Assembly (NCBI RefSeq): GCF_001591965.1
Contig: NZ_BCVX01000015.1
Coordinates: forward strand, 1 to 64,000
Direction: 5' to 3'
Length of the DNA stretch: 64,000 nt
Origin: Lysinibacillus odysseyi 34hs-1 = NBRC 100172
Lineage (GTDB): Bacteria; Bacillota; Bacilli; Bacillales_A; Planococcaceae
A program made the position numbers and the translations under genes. Below the pieces are notes generated by a model. That model worked only from the letters and a program-made list of their open reading frames with translations, searched no databases and had not been told where the DNA came from. Positions 1 through 9,553 of the stretch are shown here, in pieces. Positions within the stretch are counted from its first letter, which is position 1; the number at the start of each line of letters is the position of its first letter.

Positions 1-25
1 CAATGCTTCCCGCTGCTTGTATAAA

Positions 26-3000
26 TTAGTTTTCTTCTATTTCTTTACGGTTCTTCTTCCACAATTTTGATAACACTTCATACACGATTGGTACAATGAC
101 CAGTGTCAATAATGTAGAAGATAATAGACCACCAATTACAGTGATAGCTAAGTCTTTCGAAATCAGACCGCCGCCACCGCCGATACCCAATGCCATTGGT
201 ATCATTGCACCAATTGTAGCAATGGCCGTCATAAGAATTGGGCGAAGACGCGTTGCCCCGGCCTCTAATATCGCTTCACGCATCGTCAAGCCATCACGTT
301 CCATATGGATGATACGGTCTACTAATACGATAGCGTTCGTCACGACAATACCAATGAGCATCAACAGCCCCATCATAACAGATACAGAAATTGTTTGGTT
401 TGTTGCCCATAATCCAACCCAAGAACCAATAACTGCGAACGGTAGAGAGAACAGAATAGCAAACGGTGCTAACCCCTCGCCAAATGTTACAACAAGGATG
501 AAGTATACAATCGCAATGGCCGCCAGCATCGCTACGCCAAGCTTCGTAAATGTTTCAGCCATATCTGCCGCTACGCCTGCTACACCTGTTGTGACACCTT
601 TCGGCAAATCAAGCTTGTCGATTTTTTTATCAGCAGCAGAAGTTGCTTTTGAAATATCATCTTCTGAGATTGTACCTGAAACAGTAGCATAGTATTCGCC
701 TTTCGAACGAGAAAGGGAGTTCAATGCTTCACCCTCTTCTATACCGACAAGCTCACCAATTGTCATCGTCGTGCCCATAGCTGTTTGAATCTTTGTTGCC
801 AATACATCATCAATAGATGTTGCAGCTGCTTTTGCTTGGCGTTTTACGATGACTTCTAAATCTTCGCCGTCATGGCGTACTGTTGTTAACACTTCTTTTG
901 TAGACTTTTCAGATAATGCCATGACAATTTGGCCTGTTGTCAAGCCGTATTGCAGAACTTTCTGCTGGTCTACTGTTAGTACATGCTCTACATAAGCGTC
1001 CTCATAATCAGAAGTGACGTCCTCTAGGCCATCTACTTTCTTCAAGGCTCCTTCCACCTGCTTAACGGCAGTACCAAGGTCCTCTAAATCTTCGCTGTAT
1101 AATGTATAGCTTACTTCATTCGATGAAGTTGACATCGCGAAGTTCTGTGATTTCCACTCACCCGTTTGCCCGATATTAAATACATATTCTTCTACTTCTT
1201 CACGTGCTTTCGGGAAGTCATCCATGTCCGGGTCGAAGATAAGGTACATTAATGCACCACCGCCTCCGCCGCCCATCATCATTGCTGCCGGGTCAACATT
1301 ATCCGGATCATTGATGGAAACTTGCACAATATCGATATCTTTACGCTTCAACAGCTTTTGCTCTACTTCTTCGATATTCTTCGCCGTATCTTCCATCAGC
1401 TCGCCCGTTGCAGGTGTGTACGTCAAGTACATTACTTTTTCTTCTTGTGATCCCATGAAGGAGAAACCGATTAACGGTGTTAATGCTAATGAGCCTACTA
1501 ATAGGACAACTGCTATAAGCGATGTAATCCATTTATGGTTCAAGCATTTTTCCAAGAAGCCGCGGTACCAAGTTGCCAGCTTACCAACTTCTTTATGCTG
1601 ACTTTCTGATTTTGTTCCGTATAATTTTTTACGGAATAAGAAGTGCGAAAGTGCTGGTACGATTGTAATCGCAACAAGTAACGAAGCGCCTAGCGCAAAT
1701 GTCATCGTTAACGCGAACGGCATGAACAGCTCGCCTACCATACCACCTACGAAAATAAGCGGTGCGAATACTGCCACTGTCACGAGTGTAGAAGACATAA
1801 TTGGCTTGAACATTTCAATCGTTGCCTCACGGATTAATGCACGCCCTGAAAGCTTCTCTTCTTTTAAGTGCATACGACGGTAAATGTTTTCCACTACTAC
1901 AATGGAGTCATCGATTACACGTCCGATTGCGACCGTAATGGCACCTAATGTCATAATATTTAACGTAATATCCATCCAGTTTAATAGCAGCAATGCCATA
2001 AAGATAGATACCGGAATAGAAATAATTGAAATGATTGTTGATTTGAAATCACGCAGGAACAATAGAATGATCAATACAGCGATCAAACCACCGAATAACG
2101 CTTTTTCAACCATTGTAAAGACAGATTCCTTAATCGGTTCACCTTGGTCAAGGGATACATCAACGACCAATCCATCGATTGATTTTTCCTCGTCCTTGAT
2201 CAGGTCTTTTACAGCATCTACTACATCTACTGTATTTGCTTCCTGACCTTTTACAATCTGGATAGCAATCGCATCTTTACCATTTGTACGTGATACAGAT
2301 TGAACTTTCCCTTCCAATTCAATCTTTGCAATATCTCCTAAACGTACAAACGGAGAAGGGTTTGCAGCGGATGGTGTGACAGGGATTAATAGTTCCCGCA
2401 GCTCCTCAACAGATTTCACTTTGCCATCGACAGACACTGCCTGCTCACCAACAGCAAAGTCGTATAATCCGAGTGAAACTGCCATATCACTCGCCTGGAC
2501 CATTTGTTTTACTGTGTCTTCCGTTAAACCAAGTGCATCCATTTTCTCATTGTCATACGTGAATGAAATTTGTTCAATTTGCTGACCTGTAATAGTTGCT
2601 GAAGCGACACCATCAATCTTCTCGATTTTTGGCAATAAGATATCTTCTACCGTTGAAGTCAGATCAACGATATCCTCCTCCGAGCTACTTACAGATAGTG
2701 CAATGACCGGCATCATATTCATGCTGATCGCCATGACTGTCGGCTCTTGCGCTTCTTCAGGTAATGTTACGCTATCGAGCGCTGATTCTAATTGGCGCTT
2801 TTTCTCATCCATATCTACGCCATATTCATACTCTACTTGTACTTGGGCTACATTCGGTGAGGAGGTAGAATAAACCGCTTTAACATCCTCAAGCCCCTCG
2901 ACTGCCTTTTCAAACGGTATCGAGACATCATCCATTACCTGCTCAGGCGTCGCGCCTGGGTAAACTCCCATCACAATCAAGTAAGGAATTGAGATATCAG

Positions 3001-3115
3001 GAATGGATTCCATTTTCATTCGCGTCCCGGAATAAATACCGGATACTGTGATGATAATTGTCAGCAGCCAGACAGCCAATTTATTCTTCAGGACGAAATT
3101 CACTAAACCTTTCAC
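26..3115 (-). CDS. RND efflux transporter permease (AcrB/SwrC-like)
   Basis: Proton-driven multidrug or lipid/surfactant exporter of the inner membrane, 1029 residues, the usual length of the AcrB/MMPL-like HAE family. It shows the duplicated RND plan: an N-terminal membrane segment (about residues 10-30), a large extracytoplasmic loop, a 12-helix layout, and the TM4 motif GRVIDDSIVVVENI near residue 400, whose paired Asp residues carry protons in this family. A glycine run (MMMGGGGGGAL) sits in the second periplasmic-type loop. The start is GTG behind AGGTAGGTG. No membrane fusion partner lies beside it, as for Bacillus SwrC/YerP. It is divergent from a TetR gene with a shared operator, so TetR repression is likely. 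The substrate cannot be told from sequence. Confidence 0.93.
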   Translation of the reverse strand: MKGLVNFVLKNKLAVWLLTIIITVSGIYSGTRMKMESIPDISIPYLIVMGVYPGATPEQVMDDVSIPFEKAVEGLEDVKAVYSTSSPNVAQVQVEYEYGVDMDEKKRQLESALDSVTLPEEAQEPTVMAISMNMMPVIALSVSSSEEDIVDLTSTVEDILLPKIEKIDGVASATITGQQIEQISFTYDNEKMDALGLTEDTVKQMVQASDMAVSLGLYDFAVGEQAVSVDGKVKSVEELRELLIPVTPSAANPSPFVRLGDIAKIELEGKVQSVSRTNGKDAIAIQIVKGQEANTVDVVDAVKDLIKDEEKSIDGLVVDVSLDQGEPIKESVFTMVEKALFGGLIAVLIILLFLRDFKSTIISIISIPVSIFMALLLLNWMDITLNIMTLGAITVAIGRVIDDSIVVVENIYRRMHLKEEKLSGRALIREATIEMFKPIMSSTLVTVAVFAPLIFVGGMVGELFMPFALTMTFALGASLLVAITIVPALSHFLFRKKLYGTKSESQHKEVGKLATWYRGFLEKCLNHKWITSLIAVVLLVGSLALTPLIGFSFMGSQEEKVMYLTYTPATGELMEDTAKNIEEVEQKLLKRKDIDIVQVSINDPDNVDPAAMMMGGGGGGALMYLIFDPDMDDFPKAREEVEEYVFNIGQTGEWKSQNFAMSTSSNEVSYTLYSEDLEDLGTAVKQVEGALKKVDGLEDVTSDYEDAYVEHVLTVDQQKVLQYGLTTGQIVMALSEKSTKEVLTTVRHDGEDLEVIVKRQAKAAATSIDDVLATKIQTAMGTTMTIGELVGIEEGEALNSLSRSKGEYYATVSGTISEDDISKATSAADKKIDKLDLPKGVTTGVAGVAADMAETFTKLGVAMLAAIAIVYFILVVTFGEGLAPFAILFSLPFAVIGSWVGLWATNQTISVSVMMGLLMLIGIVVTNAIVLVDRIIHMERDGLTMREAILEAGATRLRPILMTAIATIGAMIPMALGIGGGGGLISKDLAITVIGGLLSSTLLTLVIVPIVYEVLSKLWKKNRKEIEEN

Positions 3116-3133
3116 TATTACACCTACCTTAAT

Positions 3134-3162
3134 TTGACTTCATTCATACATTTACCTATAAT
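3134..3162 (+). promoter_or_regulatory. Sigma-A promoter of tetR-family gene
   Basis: TTGACT (3134-3139), 17-base spacer, TATAAT (3157-3162): a near-consensus promoter reading into the regulator at 3210. Confidence 0.7.
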
Positions 3163-3186
3163 AATGACTAATCGGTCAAAAGTCAA
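3158..3186 (-). promoter_or_regulatory. Sigma-A promoter of RND gene
   Basis: On the minus strand TTGACT (3181-3186) and TATTAT (3158-3163) are separated by exactly 17 bases. The spacer contains the TetR-type dyad. Its -10 overlaps the -10 of the divergent tetR promoter. Confidence 0.7.
3165..3178. promoter_or_regulatory. TetR-family operator (inverted repeat)
   Basis: TGACTAATCGGTCA is an imperfect dyad with TGAC...GTCA arms, a common TetR-family operator form. It lies in the -35/-10 spacer of the RND promoter and at the expected transcription start of the regulator, so one bound repressor could block both. Confidence 0.6.
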
Positions 3187-3209
3187 TGAAATGAGCAGGA
3201 GTGTTATAC

Positions 3210-4040
3210 TTGGTAAAAAAACAATTAATAATGGAGAATGCCCTGCAGTTGTTTGCAAAGCAAGGAATTGAAGCCACTTCTATTCAGCAAATCACCGATA
3301 AATGCGGTATTTCTAAAGGAGCATTTTACCTTTCCTTTAAGTCAAAGGATGAACTTATTTTCGCGTTAATTGACTATTTCATGAGCGAAATCGTCGTAGA
3401 CATTGAACAGGTGGTCAATTCCGAACGGCCAGACAGCCTTCTGTTGTATGACTATTATTTTCATACCTTTTCCACTTTTAAAAAACATGCACATTTCGCT
3501 AGAATTTTCATGAAGGAACATCAAACAACTTTTAGCGAGGAAGCCTTTGCAAAGATCGAATACTATAACGGCATATTAAACCGGCTCGTTCACCAAATTG
3601 TCAAAAAACAATTCACCCATATTGCCGAACATATGATGCCGGATATCGTATTCACAATTCAGTGCTTCGCCCGTAATTACAGCGAATTATTTTTCCGTGA
3701 GGGAGCGGAAATTGATATGGATACACTTTGCTGTTCATTAGTGGAAAAGGTTTCTGTTATTGCTGAACATGCCAGGATTCCATTCTTTACTGCGGAATGG
3801 CTGCAAGCAACCGGCATCACCTCTATTAAGCTGTCAAAAGATGAATTAATTGAGTTTTTAAATACAAAGCTAGAGGAAATGGATGACGCTCTCATCCATG
3901 AGTCTATTGAGCTTTTACGCAACCATTTAGTAAACCCGGTACTCTCTCCTGCAATAGAGCAGGGACTACTAAAGAATTTGCGCAGCAACTCCTATAGCAA
4001 ATGGATTGCCTACATTTATGAGGCATGTGATAAGTCATAA
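3210..4040 (+). CDS. TetR/AcrR family transcriptional regulator
   Basis: Repressor of 276 residues with an N-terminal TetR helix-turn-helix: ALQLFAKQGIEATSIQQI followed by GISKGAFYLSFKSKDEL, the standard recognition-helix pattern (about residues 7-50). The rest is a helical ligand-binding domain, longer than the usual 190-210 residues. I chose the TTG start at 3210 because GCAGGAG ends 8 bases before it; an upstream GTG at 3201 would overlap that site. It is divergent from the RND pump with a dyad between them, so it most likely represses the pump and itself. The inducer is unknown. Confidence 0.9.
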   Translation: MVKKQLIMENALQLFAKQGIEATSIQQITDKCGISKGAFYLSFKSKDELIFALIDYFMSEIVVDIEQVVNSERPDSLLLYDYYFHTFSTFKKHAHFARIFMKEHQTTFSEEAFAKIEYYNGILNRLVHQIVKKQFTHIAEHMMPDIVFTIQCFARNYSELFFREGAEIDMDTLCCSLVEKVSVIAEHARIPFFTAEWLQATGITSIKLSKDELIEFLNTKLEEMDDALIHESIELLRNHLVNPVLSPAIEQGLLKNLRSNSYSKWIAYIYEACDKS

Positions 4041-4107
4041 TAGATGTACGGTTTTGCCTAATTGTTGGTTGCATATTTTTCCAATAAAAATAAGGCAGAT
4101 TCGTGAC

Positions 4108-4149
4108 AATTTGAACACACTATTCAAATAGGTGTGTTCAAATTTTTTA
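4108..4149 (+). terminator. Terminator of tetR-family gene
   Basis: Perfect 13-bp stem AATTTGAACACAC / GTGTGTTCAAATT with an 11-base loop, followed by a run of six T. Confidence 0.85.
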
Positions 4150-4355
4150 ATACAGAGACAAGCGGCAATTTCCATTAAGTGAAACTTTATTACTTTATGT
4201 CCGTATAATTAATTATAGAATTCCAATTACTATGCTATACATTAAAACTCCGCGCTAATTTGCAGACTTTTCCTCTTTTACTACGTGAAAATTATGTACA
4301 AGGTTAGATTAATGTATAATAAATATTGGCTAAACTAAAAAAGGAGGAAACTATA

Positions 4356-5213
4356 TTGAAAAGTAAGCTGGCTGTAAACTTGAGAAAAATGATTATGATC
4401 ATTATCGGTGCCGCCATTGCCGCTTATGGTCTTGAAGCAGTGCTGATTCCAAACAATGTCATTGACGGTGGTGTAACCGGTGTCAGTATCATGGGAGCAG
4501 AGGTACTGGAATTACCACTAGGTCTGTTTCTATTCATCTTAAACATCCCCTTCGTTTACCTCGGTTATAAACAAATCGGAAAAACTTTCGCGATCATGAG
4601 TGTAGTTGGTATCGCCGCCCTCTCATTAGGTACAGTATTAATGCATGACATCTCCCCGATTTTATCGGAAAAAGATCATCTTTTAGTTGTTGCTTCTGGT
4701 GGTATTTTACTTGGGGTTGGTATCGGTATCGTGCTTCGTAATGGAGGAGCACTCGATGGCTCTGAGGTATTAGCTGTACTTGTCTCACGTAAGGTACCAT
4801 TTTCTGTTGGGGATATTATTTTGCTGATTAATGTGTTCATCTTTGCTATCGCTGCATTTGTTTATAGTTTAGAAAGCGCTCTTTATTCCGCACTGACTTA
4901 CTATATCGCCAAAACGGTAATCGATATCGTACAAGTCGGTCTTGAGAAATCAAAATCCGTCCAAATTATCAGTAAAAATTCCAAAGACATTGGGGATGCC
5001 ATTCAAGCACGTCTTGGACGAAGTATTACATATACAACAGGGCGTGGCGGCTTCTCAAATGAGGAAACAGAAATGATTAATTGTGTTATCAACCGCATGG
5101 AGGAAACGAAAATGCTCGATATTATCCGGGAGCATGATCCGGGAGCATTCGTTGTCATATCAGATGTATCGGAAGTGCGCGGCGGTAACTTCAAGAAAAG
5201 AAACATCCACTAA
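4356..5213 (+). CDS. YitT family membrane protein (DUF161/DUF2179)
   Basis: Integral membrane protein of 285 residues with the family layout: about five hydrophobic helices in residues 10-185, the typical N-terminal IPNNVIDGGVTGVSIMG, then a soluble C-terminal DUF2179 domain (about 200-285) with RSITYTTGRGGFS and DPGAFVVISDVSEVRGGNF. The molecular role of YitT proteins is not established. The TTG start at 4356 follows AAAGGAGG with good spacing; the frame is open to 4326 but that start has no ribosome site. A TATAAT at 4315-4320 is a likely -10, though the -35 is weak. It stands alone between two terminators. Confidence 0.9.
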   Translation: MKSKLAVNLRKMIMIIIGAAIAAYGLEAVLIPNNVIDGGVTGVSIMGAEVLELPLGLFLFILNIPFVYLGYKQIGKTFAIMSVVGIAALSLGTVLMHDISPILSEKDHLLVVASGGILLGVGIGIVLRNGGALDGSEVLAVLVSRKVPFSVGDIILLINVFIFAIAAFVYSLESALYSALTYYIAKTVIDIVQVGLEKSKSVQIISKNSKDIGDAIQARLGRSITYTTGRGGFSNEETEMINCVINRMEETKMLDIIREHDPGAFVVISDVSEVRGGNFKKRNIH

Positions 5214-5258
5214 TGTTCCATGTGGAAAAACATCCCTTACATTTTTAATACACATTGA

Positions 5259-5293
5259 AAAAGCTCTGCTGATTTTTTGTCAGCAGGGCTTTT
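5259..5293. terminator. Bidirectional terminator
   Basis: Hairpin with a 14-bp stem (one G-T pair), loop TTTTTTG, lying between the convergent YitT and SLC13 genes. A-rich and T-rich flanks allow termination from both sides. Confidence 0.8.
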
Positions 5294-5304
5294 GGCCGCT
5301 ACCA

Positions 5305-7152
5305 TTAAAAAGGAAATAAAAGCGGTACAATAATCATCATGACCACGAACATAATGACCTGCAGTGGTATACCCACTTTAACAAAATCGATAAATCGGTA
5401 GTCCCCCGCTGTCATCACAAGTGAATTTGTAGGAGAAGCAATCGGTGTAGCAAACGCCATGCCTGATGCTGCCGCTACTGCCATCATAAAGGTATACGGA
5501 TTCGCATTCATGGCTATCGCTGCCGTCATAGCAATCGGCGCAAAGAGAACAGCCGTGGCTGTATTGCTGACAAACTGCCCAAATATCACTGTCAACACAT
5601 ATACACCCATCAACACCCCGTATGAACCGAAGCCGCCAAGCACATCAATGATTGCATGGGAAAGGAGGGTCATTCCGCCTGTTTTCTCCAGCGCTGTAGC
5701 CATCGGGAGCATTGCTGCTACAAGAACGATACTCTCGAAATTCATCTTTCTATAGGCGTCATCCATATTACGCAGGCAGCCTGTTATAATCATAAGCACC
5801 GCCCCAATCAATACAGAAATAACAGGATCAAACACATCAAAAACCATCAACCCTACAATGAGCACCATGATAAGTCCGGCAATCCATGCCTTGCCACTGG
5901 CAGCGGCCAATCCGGCCTGTTCATGGGGCTGTCCAATAACAACGACATCCTGGGTTTCACGTGAAAGCACGTCTATCTCCTCCCAGGCTCCCTGAACAAG
6001 AATGGCATCTCCAAAACGAAGTCTTTGCTGGGCCATATCCTGCAGTAAATATGTTCCTTTTCGATTAATACCCAATATGTTCACATTGTATTTTTCCCGA
6101 AAGCCAATTTTCCCTACCGATTCACCAATTAATCGGGATGAAGGAGTCAGCAGCACCTCGGCTACTCCTATCTTTTTAGAAATAAGCTCCTTCAAATCTT
6201 TATCTGTCATCATCTCTAAAATAAGTCCATTATCCAGCACAAAGTTCTCGACATCCGAGGCCAGGCCCTGTATATAAAGCTCATCATTTTCCTGAATTGT
6301 GCTTGTTGGACCGGCCATTTCCTGGTAGGTCATCGCTAACAGACTGAGGCTCTCTGAAGCACGGCGCTGTATTTTCATTACATAAATATGATACTTTGCT
6401 GGCAGCTTCAAATCAGCAAGTGCTCGGCCGATTAATGGCGAGCCTGCGGATACCGCCACGCGAAACATTTTGTCCTCAAGTGCATATTCCCTTGCAATTT
6501 TCTTTGGGGACAGCTTATACCCTGCATCTGACTGTGTATGATTTTGTTCTGTTGGCAGCAGGATATTCCGCACGACAACTAAATAAATAATTACAGTAAT
6601 AGTAGCGATGATTCCAATAGGAGTAATTGTAAAGAAGCCAAGTTTTTCGTATCCGTTTTCCTCTAATAGTTGGCTGACAATTAAGTTTGGTGGAGAGGCA
6701 ATCAGCGTCATTAGCCCTGACATACTCGCAATGTAAGAAAGAGGCATCAGGAACTTGGAAGGACTAACATTCATGCTTACAGCAATACTTACAACAATTG
6801 GAAGCATTAATGCGACTGTTCCGGTATTGCTCATAAAAGCTCCAACTATCGCGACAATTACCAACAGTAAAATAAACAGCTTACGTTCACTATCTCCCGA
6901 CCATTTCAGCAAGAGATTTCCCGCCATTCCAGCCAAGCCTGTCCGCAAGATACCGGCCCCGACAACAAACAGTCCTGCAATCATAATTACCACTGAATTC
7001 GAAAAACCAGCAAGCGCTTCAGCCGGGGTTAAAATCCCTATGACAACAAAGGCTAAAAGGCCGATGAGGGCAACAAGGTCACCCCGCAGCCGATTTGTCA
7101 TAAACAGACCTACCGTTATGACCAGTATGAAAAATGTTAATGTAAGTTGCAC
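5305..7152 (-). CDS. SLC13-family permease with TrkA-C domains
   Basis: Predicted anion or dicarboxylate/sulfate transporter of 615 residues. Two hydrophobic halves (about 1-195 and 420-615) carry the family pattern, including FMSNTGTVALMLPIV and QFVSNTATAVLFAPIA, the SNT motifs of the CitMHS/NaS superfamily. Between them lie two soluble RCK-C (TrkA-C) domains (about 230-310 and 320-400), such as GSPLIGRALADLKLPAKY. This layout is usual for SLC13 permeases of Bacillales. The ATG start is used. No substrate-specific neighbour is present, so the substrate is open. Confidence 0.9.
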   Translation of the reverse strand: MQLTLTFFILVITVGLFMTNRLRGDLVALIGLLAFVVIGILTPAEALAGFSNSVVIMIAGLFVVGAGILRTGLAGMAGNLLLKWSGDSERKLFILLLVIVAIVGAFMSNTGTVALMLPIVVSIAVSMNVSPSKFLMPLSYIASMSGLMTLIASPPNLIVSQLLEENGYEKLGFFTITPIGIIATITVIIYLVVVRNILLPTEQNHTQSDAGYKLSPKKIAREYALEDKMFRVAVSAGSPLIGRALADLKLPAKYHIYVMKIQRRASESLSLLAMTYQEMAGPTSTIQENDELYIQGLASDVENFVLDNGLILEMMTDKDLKELISKKIGVAEVLLTPSSRLIGESVGKIGFREKYNVNILGINRKGTYLLQDMAQQRLRFGDAILVQGAWEEIDVLSRETQDVVVIGQPHEQAGLAAASGKAWIAGLIMVLIVGLMVFDVFDPVISVLIGAVLMIITGCLRNMDDAYRKMNFESIVLVAAMLPMATALEKTGGMTLLSHAIIDVLGGFGSYGVLMGVYVLTVIFGQFVSNTATAVLFAPIAMTAAIAMNANPYTFMMAVAAASGMAFATPIASPTNSLVMTAGDYRFIDFVKVGIPLQVIMFVVMMIIVPLLFPF

Positions 7153-7563
7153 GCTCTACTATCCCCTCTACTGCTATCTATTTTCCAGTGTACAAGAAAA
7201 AGGAGAAGGATCGTTCATTTCTCCATCATTCGTCAAATACATGCTTTTCAGCCTGTACAACTCGCTGTTTCGACAACCTTTATTTTCAATTAGCATACCT
7301 CATTTTCAACACAGCTATAGTGAAAACTATTTAAGAAGTATATTTTCACACGGGTACCCCCTGTTGTTTAGCTGTTTATATCATCGGAAAACAAAGCTAT
7401 TATTATACTTCTAATACTTTTTCTCTGTCCTTTCTACTCGAACATTTTTCAACAATAAAAGTTTCTTAATAATAATTATTATAATTTAGTAGAAATTATG
7501 ATTTAGTTTTGATATATTAATTGACGAAGGGTTTTTCAAAATGAATTCAGGGGGTATAATTAC
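7153..7563. other. Intergenic region between SLC13 and katA
   Basis: 411 bases holding both divergent promoters. Apart from the PerR-box-like site and TATAAT near 7480 I see no gene; the reading frame open on the plus strand to 7414 is the antisense of the SLC13 gene continued. Confidence 0.5.
7467..7485. promoter_or_regulatory. PerR-box-like site with TATAAT
   Basis: TAATAATAATTATTA (7467-7481) matches the Bacillus PerR box TTATAATnATTATAA at 12 of 14 defined positions and overlaps a TATAAT (7480-7485), 79 bases before the catalase start. The -35 is weak. PerR control of katA is established in Bacillus; here it is inferred from the match, and the AT-rich context makes chance matches possible. 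Confidence 0.5.
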
Positions 7564-9066
7564 ATGACAAATCTTAATAACCGTCCATTAACGACTGCTA
7601 CTGGTACACCGGTTGTCAGCAATGATGATGTTTTGACAGCTGGCCGCCGCGGTCCTATCTTATTACAAGATGTGTTCCTAATTGAAAAATTAGCGAACTT
7701 CAACCGTGAAGTTATTCCTGAGCGCCGTATGCACGCAAAAGGTTCTGGCGCATTTGGTACTTTTACAGTAACCCACGATATTACAAAATATACAAAAGCA
7801 AAAATCTTCTCTGAAGTAGGCAAAAAAACAGAAATGTTTGCGCGCTTCTCTACAGTAGCTGGTGAGCGTGGTGCTGCTGATGCAGAACGTGATATCCGCG
7901 GTTTTGCTTTGAAATTCTATACTGAGGAAGGAAACTGGGACTTAGTAGGTAACAACACACCTGTATTCTTCTTCCGTGACCCATTACATTTCCCAGACTT
8001 GAACCACGTTGTTAAGCGTGACCCAAAAACAAACATGCACAATGCAAACTCTAACTGGGACTTCTGGACATCATTACCCGAAGCATTACACCAAGTAACA
8101 ATCGTCATGTCTGACCGCGGTCTTCCAACAGGCTACCGCAACATGCACGGTTTTGGTTCTCACACATACTCAATGATCAATGAAGCTGGAGAGCGTGTTT
8201 ACGTAAAATTCCACTTCCGTACACAACAAGGCATTAAAAACTTGACTGATGCGGAAGCAGCTGCAGTGATCGGTCAAGACCGCGAGTCTTCTCAACGCGA
8301 CCTATTCGATTCTATCGAAAAAGGCGACTTCCCTAAATGGAAAATGTACATTCAGGTAATGACAGAAGAACAAGCTCGCAACAGCAAAGACAACCCATTC
8401 GATTTAACAAAAGTTTGGTATAAATCGGAATATCCACTTATCCCAGTTGGAGAATTCGAATTGAACCGCAATCCTGAGAACTATTTCGCTGATGTTGAGC
8501 AGGCAGCATTCGCTCCATCAAATGTAGTACCTGGTATCGGCTTCTCCCCAGACCGTATGTTACAGGCACGTTTATTTGCTTATCAAGATGCAACTCGTTA
8601 CCGTTTAGGTGTTAACCACCACCAAATTCCGGTAAACACACCACGCTGCCCATTCATGGTTTACCACCGCGATGGTCAAGGCCGTGTTGATGGAAACAAC
8701 GGTGCTGCATTATCTTACTATCCAAACAGCTACGGGGCACTTCAAGCGCAGCCTCAGTACAAGGAGCCTGCATTAGCTTTAGATGGCGCCGCTGACATCT
8801 ACGACTTCCGTGAAGATGACAACAACTACTTCGAGCAACCAGGTAAATTGTTCAACTTAATGAGCGACGATCAAAAGCAACAGCTGTTCGACAACACAGC
8901 TGCAAACTTACAAGGTGTTGAAGAATTCATCCAACGCCGCCACATCCTGCACTGCTACCTAGCTGATCCAGCTTACGGTGAAGGTGTTGCAAAAGCTTTA
9001 GGCTTAACGTTAGATGGTATGGATCTTTCCAATCCATATGTGAAGGCACCACTAGCTAACGTTTAA
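7564..9066 (+). CDS. katA: Catalase (monofunctional heme catalase, KatA)
   Basis: Cytoplasmic heme enzyme converting hydrogen peroxide to water and oxygen, 500 residues, typical of small-subunit clade 3 catalases. Visible features are the distal His57 in [12 protein letters not shown], the Asn near 130 in [10 protein letters not shown], the conserved [17 protein letters not shown], and the proximal heme-ligand Tyr near 340 in [12 protein letters not shown], followed by NHHQIPVN. Start ATG follows GGGGG. It is a single-gene unit ending at the hairpin at 9201, with a PerR-box-like site upstream. Coding bias is strongly towards preferred codons, as expected for an abundant protein. Confidence 0.98.
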   Translation: MTNLNNRPLTTATGTPVVSNDDVLTAGRRGPILLQDVFLIEKLANFNREVIPERRMHAKGSGAFGTFTVTHDITKYTKAKIFSEVGKKTEMFARFSTVAGERGAADAERDIRGFALKFYTEEGNWDLVGNNTPVFFFRDPLHFPDLNHVVKRDPKTNMHNANSNWDFWTSLPEALHQVTIVMSDRGLPTGYRNMHGFGSHTYSMINEAGERVYVKFHFRTQQGIKNLTDAEAAAVIGQDRESSQRDLFDSIEKGDFPKWKMYIQVMTEEQARNSKDNPFDLTKVWYKSEYPLIPVGEFELNRNPENYFADVEQAAFAPSNVVPGIGFSPDRMLQARLFAYQDATRYRLGVNHHQIPVNTPRCPFMVYHRDGQGRVDGNNGAALSYYPNSYGALQAQPQYKEPALALDGAADIYDFREDDNNYFEQPGKLFNLMSDDQKQQLFDNTAANLQGVEEFIQRRHILHCYLADPAYGEGVAKALGLTLDGMDLSNPYVKAPLANV

Positions 9067-9200
9067 TAAAAAAATAGTGTCTGTGCACTTATCAGGCACA
9101 GGTACCGCAATAAACTGTTCTAAACTTTAGGCGCCGGTTTCTATTTTCAGGATCGCTTACAAAGGTGCCCAAAAATCTGTTTCAATTGATATCCTATAAA

Positions 9201-9229
9201 GCCGTCATGCTTAGGCATGGCGGCTTTTT
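9201..9229 (+). terminator. Terminator of katA
   Basis: GCCGTCATGC / GCATGGCGGC stem with loop TTAG, then TTTTT. Confidence 0.85.
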
Positions 9230-9353
9230 ATATACTTTTTTGCCTTATTACAATAAGAAAAAAAGTATAGAAGATGTTCATATGGATGAACGAATCAGAC
9301 CACAAATAATAGGGGAATCAGCAACGGGTAAATAAAACAAAGATGGGATCTAA

Positions 9354-9542
9354 AAAACAGAAGAGGTTCTCTGGAAATCAACAACTTCCCTGCTCGAAGC
9401 AAAGGATGCATTCATTCTTACCTTATTGGCTGAAGGAGTAGACCCGATCATTATTAGCCAGGCAGCAAAAATAGACAAAGAGAAGGTAATGACCCTTAAA
9501 GCAGTTTTAAAAAATAAAAATCCGGCTACGTACCATTATTAG
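9354..9542 (+). pseudogene. Remnant of a protein C-terminus (Rpn-tail-like)
   Basis: A 62-codon open stretch without a credible start or ribosome site. The translation contains LLEAKDAFILTLLAEGVDP, then IIISQAAKIDKEKVMTLKAV and a stop. The pattern of a leucine-rich helix, GVD and a short helix-turn-helix-like end resembles the C-terminal tail of Rpn/PD-(D/E)XK nuclease-family transposase proteins, but that is a weak resemblance. The rest of 9067-9553 shows only the katA terminator. Best read as a decayed gene end, later reused as part of the terminator of the convergent AEC gene. Confidence 0.3.
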
Positions 9543-9546
9543 CCGG
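9509..9546 (-). terminator. Terminator of AEC transporter
   Basis: CCGGCTA / TAGCCGG stem; on the minus strand it is followed by ATTTTTATTTTTT. Confidence 0.8.
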
Positions 9547-9553
9547 ATCAAGA

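Noticed and set aside
96-692. Plus-strand ORF of 198 codons
   Set aside because: Antisense to the RND gene, with odd composition and no ribosome site; a shadow frame.
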